Shown here in pieces: positions 8,158-10,758 of a stretch of 10,758 bases of DNA. The stretch is from assembly GCA_013140395.1 (NCBI GenBank), contig JABFSY010000256.1, positions 1 through 10,758 on the forward strand. Reading direction: 5' to 3'. Each line of letters starts with the position of its first letter. Within the stretch, counting starts at the first letter, position 1. The position numbers were made by a program, and so were the translations under genes. The notes below the pieces were generated by a model. It was not told the DNA's origin and ran no database searches. It was given only the letters and a program-made list of their open reading frames with translations. The DNA comes from Cyclobacteriaceae bacterium. GTDB lineage: Bacteria; Bacteroidota; Bacteroidia; Cytophagales; Cyclobacteriaceae.

Positions 8158-8622
8158 CTATTTGGCATCAATCAACTGCCTCAAATGCAGCAGGGCTTTA
8201 CTTTTCTTTGTTAACATTTCAGCCAACATCTTTTCGAATTTTGGTATCTGTTCATTAATACTTTTATGCAGATGATGCCCGTCCGCTGGTAAGGAATATT
8301 TCTTGGGATCCACCTGAGACATAATCGCATGCGCAAGCACCCATTCTTCAAGGCGTGGTTTTAAAACGATGAGCCGTGTCTTTTTTTTGGTATTAAAGAA
8401 TTCTTCAATGCCAAACTTGGCTTGGCCTTGCTTACGATATTTAGTAAAGTATCCCGCATTGTTTCTCCCTGGATCTTCATCTACTATTCCAATACTGTTG
8501 GGATTTTTTTCAAGATACCTAAGAACCTCTGCCTTGCTGGACTGGTGAAATACCATTTTTCGAGGATACCCTAAAGCCCGCATAAGGGCTTCATCAGGAT
8601 TACATTCTACTACAATCTCCAT
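8158..8622 (-). CDS. Small Toprim-like protein paired with an AAA ATPase
   Basis: A 154-residue protein with no assigned name that I recognise. The spacing of acidic residues resembles a minimal Toprim fold: Glu6 after a hydrophobic strand (EIVVECNPDEAL, 2-13), Asp48-x-Asp50 in GIVDEDPG (45-52), and LIVLKPRLEEWVLAHA (84-99), where a conserved Glu and Trp would follow the next strand, as in the DUF3226/DUF4276-type Toprim proteins. Toprim domains coordinate Mg2+ and cut or join nucleic acid in OLD nucleases, topoisomerases and primases. The basic C-terminal helices (120-154) could bind nucleic acid. Its ATG at 8622 overlaps the ATPase stop by one base (TAATG), so the two are translationally coupled and probably form one complex. 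A role as nuclease effector of a defence module is inference; a non-catalytic partner is also possible. Confidence 0.68.
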   Translation of the reverse strand: MEIVVECNPDEALMRALGYPRKMVFHQSSKAEVLRYLEKNPNSIGIVDEDPGRNNAGYFTKYRKQGQAKFGIEEFFNTKKKTRLIVLKPRLEEWVLAHAIMSQVDPKKYSLPADGHHLHKSINEQIPKFEKMLAEMLTKKSKALLHLRQLIDAK

Positions 8623-9662
8623 TATGACTTAACTAGTTTGTCGAGATTAAAGTAGAAATCAACTCCCTTGTCTAGCAACTTAGATAAATTCTTCTTTGAT
8701 ACTGGCTGCACTGTTGTTTGATAATTTTTCATGCTTGTTACGAAAACTGCCAGTTCATTTTCAGGAGTCTTGCTTACTAGAGATGTTAAAAGGTAAGGAT
8801 TGTGAGTAGCAATAAAATATTGATTACTTTGATCAAAGGCCATAAGCTCTGCAAGTTGTTTTGTATACATTGGGAATGTATTTGATTCCGGCTCATCCAA
8901 AACTAGCACAGCATTTTTATTAGTTTCAATAACCAACGAATAAAAAACTATACGCTGCAGAGTTTCAGAAATAGAAGCATATGGATACGCATATAATTCA
9001 TCATTTACATCTTTCGCCATACTGAAATCATTTTCAGTCGGTTTCATCATAAGCCTGAATCCCTTCTCGCTAAATATCGATCTAATTCGTTCTTGGTAGC
9101 TCTTATTCGAGATAAGCAATGACGGAATGTTCTCCCCAAAGGGCGGATTTAAAAATGGCCTAAAGTTATTTTGAAATGCTTTTAGGCGTTTGAAGATGTA
9201 TGTTCTAAACGGGGTTTCAATTCCGCCATTGATTGATTCTATTGTGCCGTCATATTGAAGCCGAAATGAAACGTGATTTGGAAGTTTACCTTGGAGATTG
9301 TACCAGTCACCAATTTTCTCGGGGTCTATCGAGGCGTCCGATTTGAAAATTATTCCTTCTAGATGATTCAATAATGATCCACTATTATTTTTAGCGTATC
9401 TGACTATTAGACTGAATTCGTTAGTCTTAATAGAAATTGGTTTTGTCGCATCAAAATCATAAAAAAAATCAGTGGCAGATTTAAATCGAAACATCTCGGG
9501 AAAAACTCCCTTGTCTAACGCATTTATCGAAAACCAACTCAATGCTTCCAGAATATTACTTTTGCCCGAATTGTGCTCACCGATAAAAACATTTACCCGC
9601 TTTGTATTAATACTAAGACCTTTAATTGACTTGTAGTTGTCAATTGATAGCTTTTTGACCAT
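8622..9662 (-). CDS. SMC/OLD-like AAA ATPase, RecF-type fold
   Basis: A 346-residue ATPase counted from the ATG at 9662; the frame continues two codons to a TTG at 9668, which is part of the promoter -7 element and unlikely to be used. Motifs, numbered from the TTG: KLSIDNYKSIKGLSI (6-20), the usual opening of OLD/RecF-like proteins; Walker A GEHNSGKSN (30-38); an ABC-type signature region SISETLQRIVFYSLV (232-246); Walker B AVLVLDEPES (253-262); and H-loop FIATHNPYLL (285-294). No coiled-coil arms and no fused Toprim or HNH domain are present, so the effector is probably the small downstream gene, which overlaps the stop by one base. Proteins of this class act in anti-phage systems (OLD, Gabija GajA, PARIS AriA, Septu PtuA) and in repair. 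The region looks more AT-rich than the permease and fumC genes, suggesting transfer. Confidence 0.88.
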   Translation of the reverse strand: MVKKLSIDNYKSIKGLSINTKRVNVFIGEHNSGKSNILEALSWFSINALDKGVFPEMFRFKSATDFFYDFDATKPISIKTNEFSLIVRYAKNNSGSLLNHLEGIIFKSDASIDPEKIGDWYNLQGKLPNHVSFRLQYDGTIESINGGIETPFRTYIFKRLKAFQNNFRPFLNPPFGENIPSLLISNKSYQERIRSIFSEKGFRLMMKPTENDFSMAKDVNDELYAYPYASISETLQRIVFYSLVIETNKNAVLVLDEPESNTFPMYTKQLAELMAFDQSNQYFIATHNPYLLTSLVSKTPENELAVFVTSMKNYQTTVQPVSKKNLSKLLDKGVDFYFNLDKLVKS

Positions 9663-9665
9663 ATA

Positions 9666-9696
9666 CAAATATATTGTTTGCTCGCAACTAGAACAA
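9666..9696 (-). promoter_or_regulatory. Bacteroidota-type promoter of the ATPase/Toprim-like pair
   Basis: On the minus strand TTG (9696-9694) is followed after 20 bases by TATATTTG (9673-9666), an exact match to TAnnTTTG. Only three bases separate this -7 element from the ATG at 9662, so transcription would start at or very close to the start codon. Confidence 0.65.
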
Positions 9697-9702
9697 GTGT
9701 TC
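9691..9702. promoter_or_regulatory. Candidate operator over the -33 element of the ATPase promoter
   Basis: GAACA-AG-TGTTC is a 12-base site with perfect 5-base arms, and its minus-strand TTG is the -33 element itself. A protein bound here would block the promoter. A partial second match, GAACACATGTAT, lies at 9771-9782. The binding protein is unknown; neither module gene carries a DNA-binding helix-turn-helix that I can see. Confidence 0.35.
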
Positions 9703-9960
9703 TTGCGTGCGTTACCCGATGGTTATTTCTGAAGAGCATTCAAAAAATTTAACTGTTATATGTCTTAAATGAACACATGTATTTGGTTTTGTTACCAAGT
9801 TCAATCACTTCACTCGCCCTCGTTGGCTTCCTTAGCAACGAGCCTACGTTCAATTTTGTCAAGTGCTATCCGCAGAATCCCCCGCCTCGAAACTCCCGGT
9901 CAATGCGTGTCGTCCTAAGAAAGACCGAAACAGGAGACCTTGGGATACCAGAGGGATATT
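9703..9960. other. Gene-poor part of the divergent spacer, with one strong hairpin
   Basis: Between the ATPase promoter and the operator array of the right-hand gene I see no convincing gene. A stem of CTCGTTGGCT (9819-9828) with AGCAACGAG (9834-9842) forms 9 base pairs with one bulged G and a 5-base loop. The surrounding 9800-9950 is less AT-rich than its flanks, which may mean a small RNA or a gene remnant. A 62-codon open frame at 9777-9965 covers it but has no promoter, ribosome binding site or recognisable protein features. Confidence 0.35.
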
Positions 9961-9997
9961 TTTAACTGATAGTTAAATAATTTAACCATTAATTAAA
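9961..9997. promoter_or_regulatory. Operator-like array of TTTAAC/GTTAAA half-sites
   Basis: Four hexamers alternate in orientation: TTTAAC (9961-9966), GTTAAA (9972-9977), TTTAAC (9981-9986) and the one-mismatch ATTAAA (9992-9997). Same-orientation copies are exactly 20 bases apart, two helical turns. TTTAACT-GAT-AGTTAAA (9961-9977) and GTTAAAT-A-ATTTAAC (9972-9986) are both perfect palindromes. The array ends 7 bases before the -33 element of the next gene's promoter, a position suited to cooperative binding of a regulator. Confidence 0.5.
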
Positions 9998-10004
9998 TAA
10001 AATC

Positions 10005-10034
10005 TTGTTTTGTTCATATTTACTTCTACCTTTG
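10005..10034 (+). promoter_or_regulatory. Bacteroidota-type promoter of the 214-residue protein gene
   Basis: TTG (10005-10007), a 19-base spacer, then TACCTTTG (10027-10034), an exact TAnnTTTG. Transcription should begin near 10038-10041, giving a leader of about 15-18 bases before the ATG at 10056. Confidence 0.65.
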
Positions 10035-10055
10035 CTGAAGTAATTCAGATAAGCC

Positions 10056-10700
10056 ATGAGATTGCCAACCCCACATCCGTCTTTTAAGATTTACGATAAG
10101 ATCAATCAATTCACCAAGACTTTCACACTACCGGATATAGCCGTAAATTCTGTAATTGCTGATAGGTGTAATTTTTCAGCGCACTATCACTCCAGCTTTG
10201 CAAGCAGCGTTGCTGTTCCCTCCTTGGTAGTCGTGCCCCAAGTATTATTAGATCAAAGGACTCAAATCCAAACTGCGTTGGATAAGTTGGATTGGGTCTA
10301 TGCTGACAACTACATTGCGCTTTACAACGGAGTTAACGAAAAAATTAAGATAGCGACCGCGGAACTCTGGAACAGGTGGGATCATTCCGATCCGGCATTG
10401 AGGATTCAGGCTTTGAAGGCTGAGTTGAAGCATAGAAGACAAACATTCAGAGGAAGGTATTACCAAACGCTCCGAGCCCTCCGGGATACTCTTGACGAGA
10501 CAGATTTCAAGAAATTGGTGAAGGAGGTATCAAATCGCCTAGAGTCGGTCAGAAATTTATTCTCAAGATTGTACGGAAAGATCAGAGTACTTTCAAAAGC
10601 CATCAGTTTGGTGAACGGTTCAATTGACCAGGGAGAGGTATACCGCAAAAAAACCAAAGTCATCTTCAAAAAGAGTGATGACGAAGATCTCAATAAATAA
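10056..10700 (+). CDS. Hypothetical helix-rich charged protein
   Basis: A 214-residue protein of no family that I recognise. It has no signal peptide or membrane span, so it is probably cytoplasmic. The N-terminal 65 residues are mixed and include a His/Cys patch (DRCNFSAHYHSSF, 36-48) that could bind metal but does not match a named zinc motif. Residues 66-190 are mainly amphipathic helix rich in Lys, Arg, Glu and Asp (for example ALRIQALKAELKHRRQTFRG, then TDFKKLVKEVSNRLESVRNL), compatible with a coiled-coil or helical bundle. The tail KKTKVIFKKSDDEDLNK is strongly charged. The ATG at 10056 is supported by the promoter immediately upstream; no Shine-Dalgarno is present. Control by the half-site array at 9961-9997 is likely. 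A further gene seems to start 49 bases downstream, so this is probably the first gene of an operon cut by the window edge. Confidence 0.75.
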   Translation: MRLPTPHPSFKIYDKINQFTKTFTLPDIAVNSVIADRCNFSAHYHSSFASSVAVPSLVVVPQVLLDQRTQIQTALDKLDWVYADNYIALYNGVNEKIKIATAELWNRWDHSDPALRIQALKAELKHRRQTFRGRYYQTLRALRDTLDETDFKKLVKEVSNRLESVRNLFSRLYGKIRVLSKAISLVNGSIDQGEVYRKKTKVIFKKSDDEDLNK

Positions 10701-10732
10701 AGGTAGGAGGAAAGCGACCTTTGACAGCTTTC
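10699..10732 (+). promoter_or_regulatory. Possible H-type pseudoknot in the spacer after the 214-residue gene
   Basis: Two perfect 6-base stems interlock: AAAGGT (10699-10704) with ACCTTT (10717-10722), and GAAAGC (10710-10715) with GCTTTC (10727-10732). The 5-base first loop is AGGAG and the last is GACA, sterically plausible for an H-type fold. A consensus AGGAGG (10705-10710) is buried in it. It may control translation of the gene that follows. Confidence 0.3.
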
Positions 10733-10749
10733 GATAAAACAAATTAACT

Positions 10750-10758
10750 ATGAGCAGA
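10750..10758 (+). CDS. Start of a further gene, truncated by the window edge
   Basis: ATG-AGC-AGA at the very end, on the same strand as the 214-residue gene and 49 bases after its stop. A strong AGGAGG lies 39 bases upstream, too far to serve this ATG directly. A start call from three codons is weak and nothing can be said of function. Confidence 0.35.

Noticed and set aside
8158..9668. Identification as PARIS (AriA/AriB), Gabija or Septu
   Set aside because: There is no DUF4435-length partner, no UvrD-like helicase and no HNH motif, so the pair matches none of these well enough to name.
9777..9965. 62-codon open frame on the plus strand in the divergent spacer
   Set aside because: No promoter or ribosome binding site at its start, proline/serine-rich composition without recognisable features, and its end lies against the operator array. 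It is more likely chance or a remnant.
1..10758. CRISPR arrays, tRNA or rRNA genes, complete insertion sequences
   Set aside because: I looked for regularly spaced repeats, tRNA-like cloverleaf ends and transposase motifs on both strands and found none.

Overview
The window looks like chromosome from a Bacteroidota bacterium, probably of the Cytophagales type. The evidence is: start regions mostly without Shine-Dalgarno sequences, two good TTG-N19/20-TAnnTTTG promoters, an orphan MacB/FtsX-like permease with an N-terminal prefix domain behind a PadR gene, and a GldK/GldJ-style use of a SUMF1 domain in an exported protein. This assignment is inference from gene content and style; no rRNA or other marker gene is present.

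Layout. (1) 37-1422, minus strand: fumC, class II fumarase, a housekeeping TCA-cycle gene. (2) 1423-1623: a gap holding a nested palindromic element (1483-1550) that resembles a dispersed repeat. (3) 1624-4781, minus strand: a compact three-gene operon, read as exported SUMF1-domain protein, then ECF sigma factor, then single-pass membrane protein that is probably the anti-sigma factor. The gaps are only a few bases. (4) 5032-8063, plus strand: a PadR-family regulator followed by a large FtsX-type permease with a prefix domain, separated by a 50-base gap with a long inverted repeat. (5) 8064-8157: a convergent gap with three short GC-rich hairpins. (6) 8158-9662, minus strand: a two-gene module, an SMC/OLD-like AAA ATPase overlapping by one base a small acidic protein with Toprim-like spacing of Glu and Asp-x-Asp. 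It has a near-perfect Bacteroidota promoter almost touching the ATG, so the mRNA may be leaderless. (7) 9663-10055: a divergent regulatory gap. (8) 10056-10700, plus strand: an unrecognised 214-residue, charged, helix-rich protein behind a good promoter with an array of TTTAAC/GTTAAA half-sites on helical phase. It is followed by a possible H-type pseudoknot and the first codons of another gene at the window edge.

How the parts may work together. The minus-strand operon fits an envelope-stress or surface-signalling unit in which the membrane protein holds the ECF sigma factor. The PadR/permease pair is a common Bacteroidota arrangement in which PadR probably controls the transporter. The right-hand third (8158 to the end) is accessory in character: an AT-richer ATPase plus Toprim-like pair reminiscent of split OLD-family or PARIS-like anti-phage modules, diverging from a tightly regulated unknown gene. 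This is the best candidate in the window for an undescribed system, but function is inferred from motifs and arrangement only.
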